NCBI RefSeq assembly: GCF_001467535.1
Contig: NZ_LNZC01000005.1
Coordinates: 1-64,000, forward strand
Direction: 5' to 3'
Source: Legionella worsleiensis
GTDB taxonomy: Bacteria > Pseudomonadota > Gammaproteobacteria > Legionellales > Legionellaceae
Length of the DNA: 64,000 nucleotides
Program-made: the position numbers and the translations under genes
In this document: positions 8,418-16,769 of the stretch, piece after piece
How positions within the stretch are numbered: position 1 is the first letter of the stretch
How the letters are laid out: each line of letters begins with the position of its first letter
The notes under the pieces: model-generated
Seen by the model: the letters and a program-made list of their open reading frames with translations, nothing else
What the model was told of the DNA's origin: nothing
The model's database searches: none

Positions 8418-9590
8418 TTAATCCTTTCGCATTTTATCTGACAAAGCAATGGGAGTTGGGTATTTTAAAACTACAAGGTACGATGAAACTATAAACGTTA
8501 AAATAGTCGTTGCCTGAATTAAATTAGACGCAACATCTGAGATGAGTTTAGTACTTAAAGCGATACTTGCAACCAATAATGAAAATTCACTGCCCTGCCC
8601 AAGACGAAACCCCACTTCTTTTGCAACATTATTTTTTTCCCCAGCTTTAAGAAGCAATCCGTAAAATAATGCCGGCTTAACAATAAGAACCAAAACAGCA
8701 AGGATGACAGCCGGGATTACTACCTGTCCTGCGTAACTGAAATTGAATGTAGCACCTATGGTAAAGAAAAACATCACCAGGAAAAAGTCTCTTAATGGCT
8801 TTAAGCTCTCGGCAATAAATAATGAAATCGGGCTTGCCGCCAGAGCAACTCCAGCAACAAAAGCACCTATGTCTTCTGAAAGACCCAATTTTTGCGCCAG
8901 AAACGATAAACCAAGACACCAACCTATGGACAATAAAAATACATATTCTTGCGTTCTGTCAAATCGTGCGAGTAACTTGATTAATATGTAGCGTTCAAAA
9001 GCAAAAGCAAACAAGCACAGCGCAGGAAGTGCAATGAGCACCAGCATCAAGTCATCCAGAGACAATCCACCGCCTTGATGAGCACCATTAATCAAAATTA
9101 ACACGATAATCGCAATGACGTCCTGCATAAGCAACACACTGATCATTACCTCACCGGTATGTTGATGATGCAAAATGGTTGTTGGCAACAGTTTCAAGCC
9201 TATTATCGTACTTGAGAACATCATTGATGCGCCCAGAACCCAGGACTCTGTTACCGTCAGTCCAAACATACGGCCTATAACATAAGCTATCCCGGCAAAA
9301 ACGACTGAGCTGACTATCGCAATCCAGGTCACCTTCTTTAACATGTGTACCAAGTTTTGCGGTTGCAGATGAAGACCAAGCAGGAACAGCAGAAACACTA
9401 TTCCAATATCGCCAATTTGTTGAACAGTGGTTACATCTGAAACAAGTTTTAAACCCCACGGACCAAAAACGGCACCCAGAAGAATATAAGCAACCAGCAA
9501 GGACTGCCTCGTGTAAAGAACCAGTGTTGAAAAAAAAGCAGCCCCGGCAAATATCAAAAAAATGGTATAAAAAACAGAGCCATCATGCAT
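8418..9590 (-). CDS. CPA2-family cation:proton antiporter
   Basis: This 390-residue protein is almost all transmembrane, with about eleven to twelve helices, and fits the Na+/H+ exchanger domain of the CPA2 (KefB/YbaL-like) family. The LLFLLGLHL segment near residue 65 and the DVIAIIVL and EDIGAFVAGVAL segments are typical. It lacks the C-terminal TrkA-N regulatory domain found in KefB and KefC, so it is a transporter core only. Such proteins exchange K+ or Na+ for protons at the inner membrane. The ion cannot be told from sequence. GAGGCG upstream supports the ATG. Confidence 0.85.
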   Translation of the reverse strand: MHDGSVFYTIFLIFAGAAFFSTLVLYTRQSLLVAYILLGAVFGPWGLKLVSDVTTVQQIGDIGIVFLLFLLGLHLQPQNLVHMLKKVTWIAIVSSVVFAGIAYVIGRMFGLTVTESWVLGASMMFSSTIIGLKLLPTTILHHQHTGEVMISVLLMQDVIAIIVLILINGAHQGGGLSLDDLMLVLIALPALCLFAFAFERYILIKLLARFDRTQEYVFLLSIGWCLGLSFLAQKLGLSEDIGAFVAGVALAASPISLFIAESLKPLRDFFLVMFFFTIGATFNFSYAGQVVIPAVILAVLVLIVKPALFYGLLLKAGEKNNVAKEVGFRLGQGSEFSLLVASIALSTKLISDVASNLIQATTILTFIVSSYLVVLKYPTPIALSDKMRKD

Positions 9591-9791
9591 CAGTAGTGCG
9601 CCTCATTAAATAGATCAGACAAAAATAATCGAGTATTAGTCAATTTTATCCATTAATCTGTGAATTAGCTATTAATAATTCTGTTTCTCGACTCAATTAA
9701 TTTTCATGAGCAATTACATTCAAAATGTATTCACTGATGATGAACTCAAGATAAATGTTCAGCAACCCATCATTACCGCACCGATATAAAG

Positions 9792-10631
9792 TTAAACCAA
9801 CACTGAAAAGGAACCTGAAATTCCATTTTGAACTAATTTTTGTTTTAGGTTATCCGACATGGATTTAGAACCAAAGGGCCCCACTCTTACCACATAGTGT
9901 TGATTAAAATGTTCAATAAACACCGGAGAGGGAGTAATTCGCACCAGTTTTTCTTTGAGTTTATTCGCCAGAGCCTCGGAAGAAAAGGCCCCTGCCTGGA
10001 GATAATAGTGAGCCTCTCCAGAGGGTCCTTTAAGTGTCTCAATTTCAACATGAGCAGTTCCCTTGGGGAAAACTCCAAGTTTTAATGCTGCGGCATAGGA
10101 CAAATCGATTACTCTATCTGCATGAAAAGGGCCTCTATCATTCACTTTAACTACCGCAACACGCCCATTATCCAGATTTTTGACTTTGACGTAAGTGGGT
10201 AAAGGAAGTGTCTTATGCGCCGCAGTCATTACATACATATCATAAGGCTCACCACTTGAGGTTCGTTGTTTATGAAATTTAGTACCGTACCAGGATGCAA
10301 TACCTTGCGTCTTATAACCGGTAGAACTTTTCATTACTTTGTATGCTTTTCCGTCCACAAAATACTCTGAAGGATTTCCATAACGACTCAAAGGTTCATT
10401 GGTGGGAACCGGTTCCTTAAAATCTAGCTTGGCTTGTTTGGATGGGGCGCCATCCTGAGTGATAGTGTAACGGTTGTGTTTGTTTTTATACCGATCATAA
10501 ACGGAATCTTGGGCGTGTTGTCGAGTCTTGCTCGATGTATGTTGTCCTGGATCAGATTTTATCGATCCAGAGGGAGTAAAGGTTTGGCAGCCACTTAATA
10601 TCAGAGTTATTAATACAGGAATTAGTCGCAT
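9792..10631 (-). CDS. rlpA: RlpA-family lipoprotein, septal lytic transglycosylase type
   Basis: The 279-residue protein starts with a lipoprotein signal (LSGC lipobox, Cys15). A double-psi beta-barrel domain follows, seen as IASWYGTKFHKQRTSSGEPY near residue 109 and VKVNDRGPF near residue 160. A C-terminal SPOR domain occupies about residues 205-279. In the family the barrel cleaves naked glycan strands and SPOR targets the protein to the division septum. The catalytic His and Asp equivalents appear present. It diverges from dacA, another peptidoglycan enzyme, which fits a cell-wall role. Confidence 0.9.
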   Translation of the reverse strand: MRLIPVLITLILSGCQTFTPSGSIKSDPGQHTSSKTRQHAQDSVYDRYKNKHNRYTITQDGAPSKQAKLDFKEPVPTNEPLSRYGNPSEYFVDGKAYKVMKSSTGYKTQGIASWYGTKFHKQRTSSGEPYDMYVMTAAHKTLPLPTYVKVKNLDNGRVAVVKVNDRGPFHADRVIDLSYAAALKLGVFPKGTAHVEIETLKGPSGEAHYYLQAGAFSSEALANKLKEKLVRITPSPVFIEHFNQHYVVRVGPFGSKSMSDNLKQKLVQNGISGSFSVLV

Positions 10632-10768
10632 TTTATCTTTATTTTTTATTGTTATTTTTAAACTAATATACCGAAATTTTAGAAACTTTCGTAGTTTTTG
10701 TTACAAATTAAACAATAACGATGTTCTCTTGCTGAAAATAATGTGAATATTTTCATCTGGATAATTGG

Positions 10769-10797
10769 TTGCCTGCATAATGCTGTGTTAAGATAAT
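10769..10797 (+). promoter_or_regulatory. predicted sigma-70 promoter of dacA
   Basis: TTGCCT at 10769-10774 and GATAAT at 10792-10797 are separated by 17 bases. Transcription would begin about 20 bases before the dacA start codon. It is the best promoter match in the divergent rlpA-dacA region. Confidence 0.6.
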
Positions 10798-10826
10798 ACC
10801 ATTTTGCAACTATATCAGGTAGGAAC

Positions 10827-12047
10827 ATGACTAGAGCCACGTCTTTTTTGTTGACGACACTTTTTTTTATTACATTATTCGTCCAGTCAAGCAACTCAGT
10901 TGCTGAAGATTCATTACCCACTGATTTGGTGAAGCCAACGCCCACAATTATTAATAAACCAATGGTAACCCCTGCAGCGCCTGTACTCAATGCGAAAGCG
11001 TATATTCTTATTGATGTAAACAGCGGGAAAATTATCGCAGAAAAAAACAGTGAAGAACGTTTACCGCCGGCCAGTTTAACCAAAATGATGACGCTGTACG
11101 TGATCTCTAATGCGCTGCACCACGAACAAATTCATCTTAACGACAGCGTTCGTGTAAGTCGTGAAGCATGGAAAATTGGCGGTTCACGTATGTTTATCAA
11201 AGAAGGGGATCAGGTTCCAGTTGAAGAACTGTTAAAAGGTATTATCGTTGACTCTGGAAATGATGCCTGTGTTGCCATGGCTGAGCATATTGGAGGCACC
11301 GAAGGAGCCTTTACGGAAATTATGAATCAACAAGCTCAAAACCTGGGAATGAAAAACAGTCATTTTACTGACAGTACCGGGCTTCCTGATCCTAATTTGT
11401 ATACAACTGCGAAAGACTTGGCTATTTTGGGGCGGGCTCTGGTATTGGATTTTCCCCAATATTACGGTTGGTATAAGCAAAAATGGTTTACCTATAACGG
11501 AATAAGACAACCTAATAGAAACCGTTTACTGTGGCGAGATAATCAAGTCGATGGAATAAAAACCGGACATACCAATGAAGCTGGTTTTTGTCTTGTATCA
11601 TCTGCCAAACGTGACAATATGCGTTTGCTTGCTGTTGTTCTGGGTGAGCCCAACGATTCATCTCGTGCTGATGATAGTGAAAAACTGCTCAATTATGGCT
11701 TTAGATTTTTTGAAACCCATGAACTTTACAAATCGGGTCAATCGATAACCGAATTGCCGCTTTATAAAGGCGTTGTAGATAAAATTAATGTTGGTCTAAA
11801 TGATGATCAGTTTATAACAATTCCTGCAGGCCAATATCAAAGACTAAATATATCGACTAAAGTCCCCTCTTATTTGGAAGCGCCAGTTAAAAAAGGCGAT
11901 AAAGTAGGTGATTTGGTGGTTCAGTATGATGGTAACGTGATTTCAACTCGACCTTTATACGCACTTCAGGATATTGAAGCTGGCGGCTTTTTTACTCGAG
12001 CCAAAGATTCAATCCGCCTGATTTTTAAAGGCTGGTTTGGTTCATAG
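10827..12047 (+). CDS. dacA: D-alanyl-D-alanine carboxypeptidase (PBP5/6 type)
   Basis: The 406-residue protein carries the three motifs of class C low-molecular-weight PBPs: SLTK (residues 83-86, catalytic Ser83), SGN near 143 and KTG at 245-247. A signal peptide lies at the N-terminus, and a beta-rich PBP5 C-terminal domain follows. The last 25 residues look like the amphipathic helix that holds these enzymes on the inner membrane. It trims the terminal D-Ala from peptidoglycan pentapeptides in the periplasm. PBP5 and PBP6 paralogues cannot be told apart here. It leads the string dacA-ybeD-lipB, the gene order known in many gamma-proteobacteria. Confidence 0.94.
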   Translation: MTRATSFLLTTLFFITLFVQSSNSVAEDSLPTDLVKPTPTIINKPMVTPAAPVLNAKAYILIDVNSGKIIAEKNSEERLPPASLTKMMTLYVISNALHHEQIHLNDSVRVSREAWKIGGSRMFIKEGDQVPVEELLKGIIVDSGNDACVAMAEHIGGTEGAFTEIMNQQAQNLGMKNSHFTDSTGLPDPNLYTTAKDLAILGRALVLDFPQYYGWYKQKWFTYNGIRQPNRNRLLWRDNQVDGIKTGHTNEAGFCLVSSAKRDNMRLLAVVLGEPNDSSRADDSEKLLNYGFRFFETHELYKSGQSITELPLYKGVVDKINVGLNDDQFITIPAGQYQRLNISTKVPSYLEAPVKKGDKVGDLVVQYDGNVISTRPLYALQDIEAGGFFTRAKDSIRLIFKGWFGS

Positions 12048-12063
12048 GATTACAGAAAGATGA

Positions 12064-12083
12064 GCCGCATCTTTGGATGCGGC
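12064..12083. other. GC-rich hairpin between dacA and ybeD
   Basis: GCCGCATC and GATGCGGC form a perfect 8-bp stem around a TTTG loop. No run of Ts follows on the plus strand, so it is not a clear terminator. It may stabilise or attenuate the dacA transcript ahead of ybeD. Confidence 0.55.
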
Positions 12084-12120
12084 ACCCAAAACACAAATCA
12101 CAATTGACTAAACGAATATT

Positions 12121-12384
12121 ATGACGAATAAATCAATTATTGAATTCCCATGTGATTTCCCTGTAAAAATAATCGGGATTAATTCCGATGTTTTTCTCGA
12201 AGAAATAAAAACGATAGTCAATGTGCATTTTCCTGCTTTTGATCACAAGAATCTAACGCATAAAGTAAGTGAAAAAAGCAGCTATTTGGCAATTACTGTA
12301 ACCGTTTGTGCGACAAATCAAGAGATGCTGGACTCTTTTTATCAGGATCTCACCAAACATCCTCATGTAAAAATGGTTTTATAA
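12121..12384 (+). CDS. ybeD: YbeD/DUF493 family protein
   Basis: This 87-residue protein matches the small DUF493 family: an N-terminal [13 protein letters not shown] strand, then a ferredoxin-like alpha/beta pattern and a C-terminal HPHVKMVL strand. The family resembles small regulatory (ACT-like) folds, but its role is unknown. It almost always lies between dacA and lipB, as here. Its TAA overlaps the lipB ATG (TAATG), so the two are probably translationally coupled. Confidence 0.88.
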   Translation: MTNKSIIEFPCDFPVKIIGINSDVFLEEIKTIVNVHFPAFDHKNLTHKVSEKSSYLAITVTVCATNQEMLDSFYQDLTKHPHVKMVL

Positions 12385-12986
12385 TGAATATACATCATTT
12401 AGGGATGCAGGATTACGAAGAGATTTGGCGTAAAATGAAAGAGTTTACGTGCCAAAGGGATGAAAATAGCACGGATGAACTGTGGTTATTGGAGCATTTT
12501 TCTGTATATACCCAAGGGCAAGCCGGTAAACCGGAACACATCCTAAATCCGAATGGCATTAAGATTGTGCAATCAGATAGAGGTGGCCAAGTAACTTATC
12601 ACGGGCCAGGACAATTAGTAGGTTATGTTTTGATGGACATTCGTAGACGAAATCTTGGAATACGAACTATGGTTTGTCAATTGGAAAAGGTTTTAATCAG
12701 TACCCTGGGAGAATATTCTATAGATGCGCATACCCAATGCGGAGCACCAGGCGTTTATGTATCCGACCAAAAGATAGCCTCTATAGGGCTGAGAGTAAAA
12801 AATGGGTGCACCTATCACGGTATCGCTTTAAATATTAATATGGATTTATCGCCTTTTTTAGGGATTAATCCGTGTGGATATGCCACAATGAAAATGACTC
12901 AGATGAGTCATTTCGTTCCCGAGATTCGCCTGGAAGAGGTTAGTCAATTTTTTGAACAAAATTTTCTTAATCAATTTGACCAGTGA
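12384..12986 (+). CDS. lipB: octanoyltransferase (lipoate biosynthesis)
   Basis: LipB moves octanoyl groups from acyl carrier protein to lipoyl domains, the first step of lipoate synthesis. The 200-residue product has the [16 protein letters not shown] motif, the active-site lysine in [11 protein letters not shown] and the catalytic cysteine in NGCTYHG. The start at 12384 overlaps the ybeD stop codon. A longer in-frame reading would run back inside ybeD and is less likely. Its targets in this window include both AceF lipoyl domains. No lipA gene is present here. Confidence 0.94.
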   Translation: MNIHHLGMQDYEEIWRKMKEFTCQRDENSTDELWLLEHFSVYTQGQAGKPEHILNPNGIKIVQSDRGGQVTYHGPGQLVGYVLMDIRRRNLGIRTMVCQLEKVLISTLGEYSIDAHTQCGAPGVYVSDQKIASIGLRVKNGCTYHGIALNINMDLSPFLGINPCGYATMKMTQMSHFVPEIRLEEVSQFFEQNFLNQFDQ

Positions 12987-12992
12987 GATGCT

Positions 12993-15041
12993 ATGAATTT
13001 GTTTGCTGATTATGTTCATCCTCTCACCAGCTGGTTACAGGCAAATCCTCATTGGTCTTTATTCATTACTTTTTTCATTGCATTAACTGAATCTCTAGCC
13101 ATTATTGGGAGCATAGTACCCGGTTCCGTAACGATGACGGCTATTGGTATTCTTGCCGGTTCAGGTATTATGCGCATCGATTTAACGCTCATTGCCGCCA
13201 CTTTAGGAGCGGTATGTGGCGATAGCCTGAGTTATTTTATAGGATATTTTTACAGTGACCAACTAGCTGAAATGTGGCCTTTTAAAAAGTATCCTAACCT
13301 ATTAAAGTACGGTAAAGACTTTTTTGAAAAACACGGCGGAAAAAGTGTTTTGATCGGTCGATTTGTTGGCCCCTTAAGATCCATCATTCCGGTTATTGCC
13401 GGAATAATGCATATGAAGCAATGGCGTTTTTTGATTGCTAATGTAATTTCAGCAATAGGTTGGTCTTTTTTATATGTAATCCCCGGGTTTTTAATTGGTA
13501 CAGCAGGGCATGAGCTTTCTACTGAGGGAGCGACACGATTATTTATTTTAATTTTAGTTCTGCTGGCTGTAGCATGGTTTGCAAGCATACTTATAAAATC
13601 AGCCTACATAAGAATTAATCGATTTCTCAAAAATAATTTGCATCACTATTGGTTAAGTTCTAAAACAAATTCAAAATTATTCAGTCTATTTAATGCCCTT
13701 ACACCCAAAGAAGAACAGGATCATTACCCTACAGCGGGATTATTATTATTGTCTTTCTTGCTTAACTTATCTTTTATCGTTTTACTCTTGCTAAGTGCTC
13801 TAACCCCATGGCTTGATGTCATCAATAATCCTGTACACTTACTTGCCCAAAGCTTACACACATCGCTACTGGAATCACTTTCCATCATATGCGTTCAATT
13901 TACCAGTACTATCACCCTGTCTGGGTTATTTATTGTCTTTTGTCTTTTTGCCTTTTATTACAGGAATTATAAAACAGTATTTTACCTAAGCAGTATTTTC
14001 TTTTTTAGTATTCTCAGCATCCTGGTGCTAGACTGTATCCACTATACCCCAAGGCCACAAGGATTGCTGGTCACCATGCCCGGTTCTTCTTTTTTGGTTC
14101 AACACCTTGTGGTAGCTACTGCTTTTTATGGATTTATTCTCTTCTACGTCACGAACACATATTCTCTATTGACCAATACCTTTAGAACCATAATCCTGAT
14201 AGTCCTTGGACTAAGTGGTTTGGCAGTTGTTTATCTGGGCGATCATTGGTTAACTGATGTGATCGCATCATATCTCCTAGGTATGGCAATAGGTTTAATT
14301 CACTGGATAATGTACAGGAAATCAAATTATATTTCTTCAAAAAAAGGCGTCCCTCTAGGAAAAATGGTTACTGTTTTAATGACCCTGTTACTGTGTACGA
14401 CTTTTTCGGCTCGTTTAAACTATAAAACTCTTGTGCATAATCATTCACCTTTTCATAAAGAGTATACTTTAACGCAAAGCGCTTGGTGGAATCAGTTAAA
14501 TCCGATATTACCCTTATACAGATTAAACAGAATAGGTCAAAGAATTAGCCTTTTGAATCTGCAATATTACGGTAATTTGGACGAGCTAGTGACTCGTTTA
14601 GAAGAACTAGGTTGGAAATCGCATAATGAATCCTTCCTGACCAAGTTACTCATGAAAATGAACAAATCAAATAATGCGATTCAACTGCCATTATTTGCCC
14701 AACTGTTTGAAAATAAACGACCTTCCATTTTAATGAGTTACCAAGACAAAACGACAAATACAACATTGGTTTTAACCTTCTGGGAATCCAGCTTTTTCAT
14801 TCACGATCTCGAACATCCAATATGGATAGGTGCTATTCATCAAAACAATCCGAATAAAGGCAATCAAAAAATTAAAAAAATCAAACTAGCCAAACTAATA
14901 AATCCTGTTTCCTTTCTTATTCCAGCACTGGATGAATTTACTTTAAGACGTATTGAAGTACCCCAAAACTTGATAAAAAGCAGTTTGTATCCCACCGCCC
15001 CTTTCATTCTGCTCATAAAAAAAACGCAGGCATCCAATTAA
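12993..15041 (+). CDS. lssY: LssY: DedA, PAP2 and LssY C-terminal domain fusion
   Basis: The 682-residue membrane protein joins three parts. Residues about 10-200 are DedA-like, with GRFVGPLRSIIPVIAG typical of the family. Residues about 255-440 form a PAP2 phosphatase-like domain, with the C-terminal motif GDHWLTDVIASYLLG and an earlier TPRPQG. The remainder is a soluble LssY-type C-terminal domain. DedA proteins are linked to flipping of lipids such as undecaprenyl phosphate, and PAP2 enzymes remove phosphates from lipids. It starts six bases after lipB and is the first gene here of the known Legionella lss locus. The name follows that locus; its link to secretion is not shown by sequence. 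Confidence 0.85.
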   Translation: MNLFADYVHPLTSWLQANPHWSLFITFFIALTESLAIIGSIVPGSVTMTAIGILAGSGIMRIDLTLIAATLGAVCGDSLSYFIGYFYSDQLAEMWPFKKYPNLLKYGKDFFEKHGGKSVLIGRFVGPLRSIIPVIAGIMHMKQWRFLIANVISAIGWSFLYVIPGFLIGTAGHELSTEGATRLFILILVLLAVAWFASILIKSAYIRINRFLKNNLHHYWLSSKTNSKLFSLFNALTPKEEQDHYPTAGLLLLSFLLNLSFIVLLLLSALTPWLDVINNPVHLLAQSLHTSLLESLSIICVQFTSTITLSGLFIVFCLFAFYYRNYKTVFYLSSIFFFSILSILVLDCIHYTPRPQGLLVTMPGSSFLVQHLVVATAFYGFILFYVTNTYSLLTNTFRTIILIVLGLSGLAVVYLGDHWLTDVIASYLLGMAIGLIHWIMYRKSNYISSKKGVPLGKMVTVLMTLLLCTTFSARLNYKTLVHNHSPFHKEYTLTQSAWWNQLNPILPLYRLNRIGQRISLLNLQYYGNLDELVTRLEELGWKSHNESFLTKLLMKMNKSNNAIQLPLFAQLFENKRPSILMSYQDKTTNTTLVLTFWESSFFIHDLEHPIWIGAIHQNNPNKGNQKIKKIKLAKLINPVSFLIPALDEFTLRRIEVPQNLIKSSLYPTAPFILLIKKTQASN

Positions 15042-15250
15042 ACTTCAGCTTTTATCATTGAGTTTAAGATGATTAATACAAAATTTAATCGGTACAAACA
15101 AACACACGAGTAATTAACTTTTTTGATAATCGCTTCATAGAATTAAGTTATATGAAATTATAACTGTCATTTCCCCTACTAGCTAAGGTTTTAAATTACT
15201 GATATAAATAGATCTCTTAATATAAAACAGACAAATAAGGAAATGGATTA

Positions 15251-15865
15251 ATGTACAACTTGGCTAAAGTCATTCACTGCATTTTCCCATTAATGGCTTT
15301 TATTTTGTTAATTATAGGAATTAAAAGAAAAGCAATCTATTACATTATTTCGGCCCTATGGTTGAGTATTATTGCCTTGGTTATTCATTTTCAGACGTCT
15401 GGTGGTGAAATTCTTGGCAGCTATTTTAACTACGTCAATGCAGCAATTTACTCCATTAACCTGGTAATCCTTTTTATCGCATTGATGCAAATAATAGCGC
15501 ATTTAAGTCGAGATACTACCTTGTTCCGCTCCCTGTCTACCCTTCTCCAGTCTGCTCTTGTTATTGGAGGCCTACTGTTGATCACCAATCTTTGGATAAA
15601 CGCTTATTTTATTGAAAATAGAATGACTGGTACCCCTGTGATGCAAGTTGCTTTACTGCAAAAACCTGATTATTGCTCCTACAGGTATATATTTTACAAA
15701 GTAGCCCCAAACGGCTCTGTTTATTATCTTTGCCCCAATCATTATGGCCTGATACCTTCTATAGGGCAGTTAGAAATCAGCCCTGATTTTATTATGACGC
15801 AATTGTCTGTACCGAATAAAAAGAATATGTTAATTGAGCAGAAGAGACAAAAAGCATCACACTAG
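15251..15865 (+). CDS. lssZ: LssZ-type membrane protein of unknown function
   Basis: The 204-residue protein has four predicted hydrophobic helices in the first 120 residues, then a soluble tail with two cysteines near 144 and 163. It contains no catalytic motif that I recognise. An AAGGA site precedes its ATG. It lies between lssY and the L,D-transpeptidase-like gene, and the symbol rests on locus order. The 209 bases upstream may hold its own promoter. Confidence 0.6.
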   Translation: MYNLAKVIHCIFPLMAFILLIIGIKRKAIYYIISALWLSIIALVIHFQTSGGEILGSYFNYVNAAIYSINLVILFIALMQIIAHLSRDTTLFRSLSTLLQSALVIGGLLLITNLWINAYFIENRMTGTPVMQVALLQKPDYCSYRYIFYKVAPNGSVYYLCPNHYGLIPSIGQLEISPDFIMTQLSVPNKKNMLIEQKRQKASH

Positions 15866-15939
15866 AGAAATACTACAGCAAATTGTTCTTGAGAATTTAA
15901 TTTGATACTATGGTTAAACCATATAAATAAAGTACTTAC

Positions 15940-16641
15940 ATGAAACGTTTATTTTTTTCAGCTTTAGTTTTAATTTGTTTGAATAGCCACTCAATGGCCC
16001 CCAAATTGAATTGGGATAAAGCGATTGATAAAGCAATCAAACGATATGGTTTGAAAGTAGAACCACAATTAATTTCTTTTTTTAATAAAGCTGGTGTAAG
16101 TTACCCTCCTCGTGAAATTGCGTTGCTTGCCTTTAAATCGGAACGTAAAGTTGAACTATGGGCTAAAAATCCTAATCAAAAATGGACTCACATCCATAAT
16201 TATCCCCTAACCGGATTCAGTGGTCGTTTGGGCCCTAAATTAAGAGAAAATGACAAACAAATACCTGAAGGTATCTATCGCCTGGTCAATTTTAATCCAT
16301 TTAGTAGCATGCACTTATCCATGATGATTAACTATCCAAATAACTTCGATCGTGAGAAAGGATACCAGGACGGTCGCAAGCAATTAGGAAATAATATCTT
16401 CATCCACGGTCGTAATTTATCCGTAGGCTGTCTGGCTATAGGTGATCTGGCTATAGATCAGTTATTTGTTCTAGCCCGACGAGTTGGATTAAGCAATATT
16501 CAACTAATCATTGCTCCCAACGATTTACGGCATCAAAAACCATCTACGCCTGCTTTTGCTCAACCCAGATGGTTACCTGAACTGTATAAACAAATATCGG
16601 AATCATTAAAACCTTTTAATAACCCCCAGTATACTGCCTAG
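15940..16641 (+). CDS. lssA: L,D-transpeptidase-like (YkuD) exported protein
   Basis: The 233-residue product begins with a cleavable-looking signal peptide ending near SHSMA. A YkuD domain follows, with the active-site block FIHGRNLSVGCLAIGD near residue 165. This supplies the catalytic His and Cys of L,D-transpeptidases, and the proteins act on peptidoglycan in the periplasm. It sits immediately ahead of the type I exporter genes. A wall enzyme beside a secretion system might help its assembly or be only a locus neighbour. The symbol comes from gene order in the lss locus. No strong ribosome-binding site is seen. Confidence 0.75.
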   Translation: MKRLFFSALVLICLNSHSMAPKLNWDKAIDKAIKRYGLKVEPQLISFFNKAGVSYPPREIALLAFKSERKVELWAKNPNQKWTHIHNYPLTGFSGRLGPKLRENDKQIPEGIYRLVNFNPFSSMHLSMMINYPNNFDREKGYQDGRKQLGNNIFIHGRNLSVGCLAIGDLAIDQLFVLARRVGLSNIQLIIAPNDLRHQKPSTPAFAQPRWLPELYKQISESLKPFNNPQYTA

Positions 16642-16769
16642 TTTTTTGGGTTAATAATGATTCAGAATTAATCGATAAATCGTAGTTTCAGTAGATGTGT
16701 TAAAAATGTATAGGGAAAAACTCACTATATGTGCGTTTTAAGTATATACTCATTATAAAACAATACATT

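Noticed and set aside
12064-12083. dacA-ybeD hairpin as a rho-independent terminator
   Set aside because: No poly-T tract follows, so only a hairpin is claimed.
12306-12986. longer lipB reading starting inside ybeD
   Set aside because: The extension is ybeD in another frame and lacks any LipB similarity; the TAATG junction gives a natural start.
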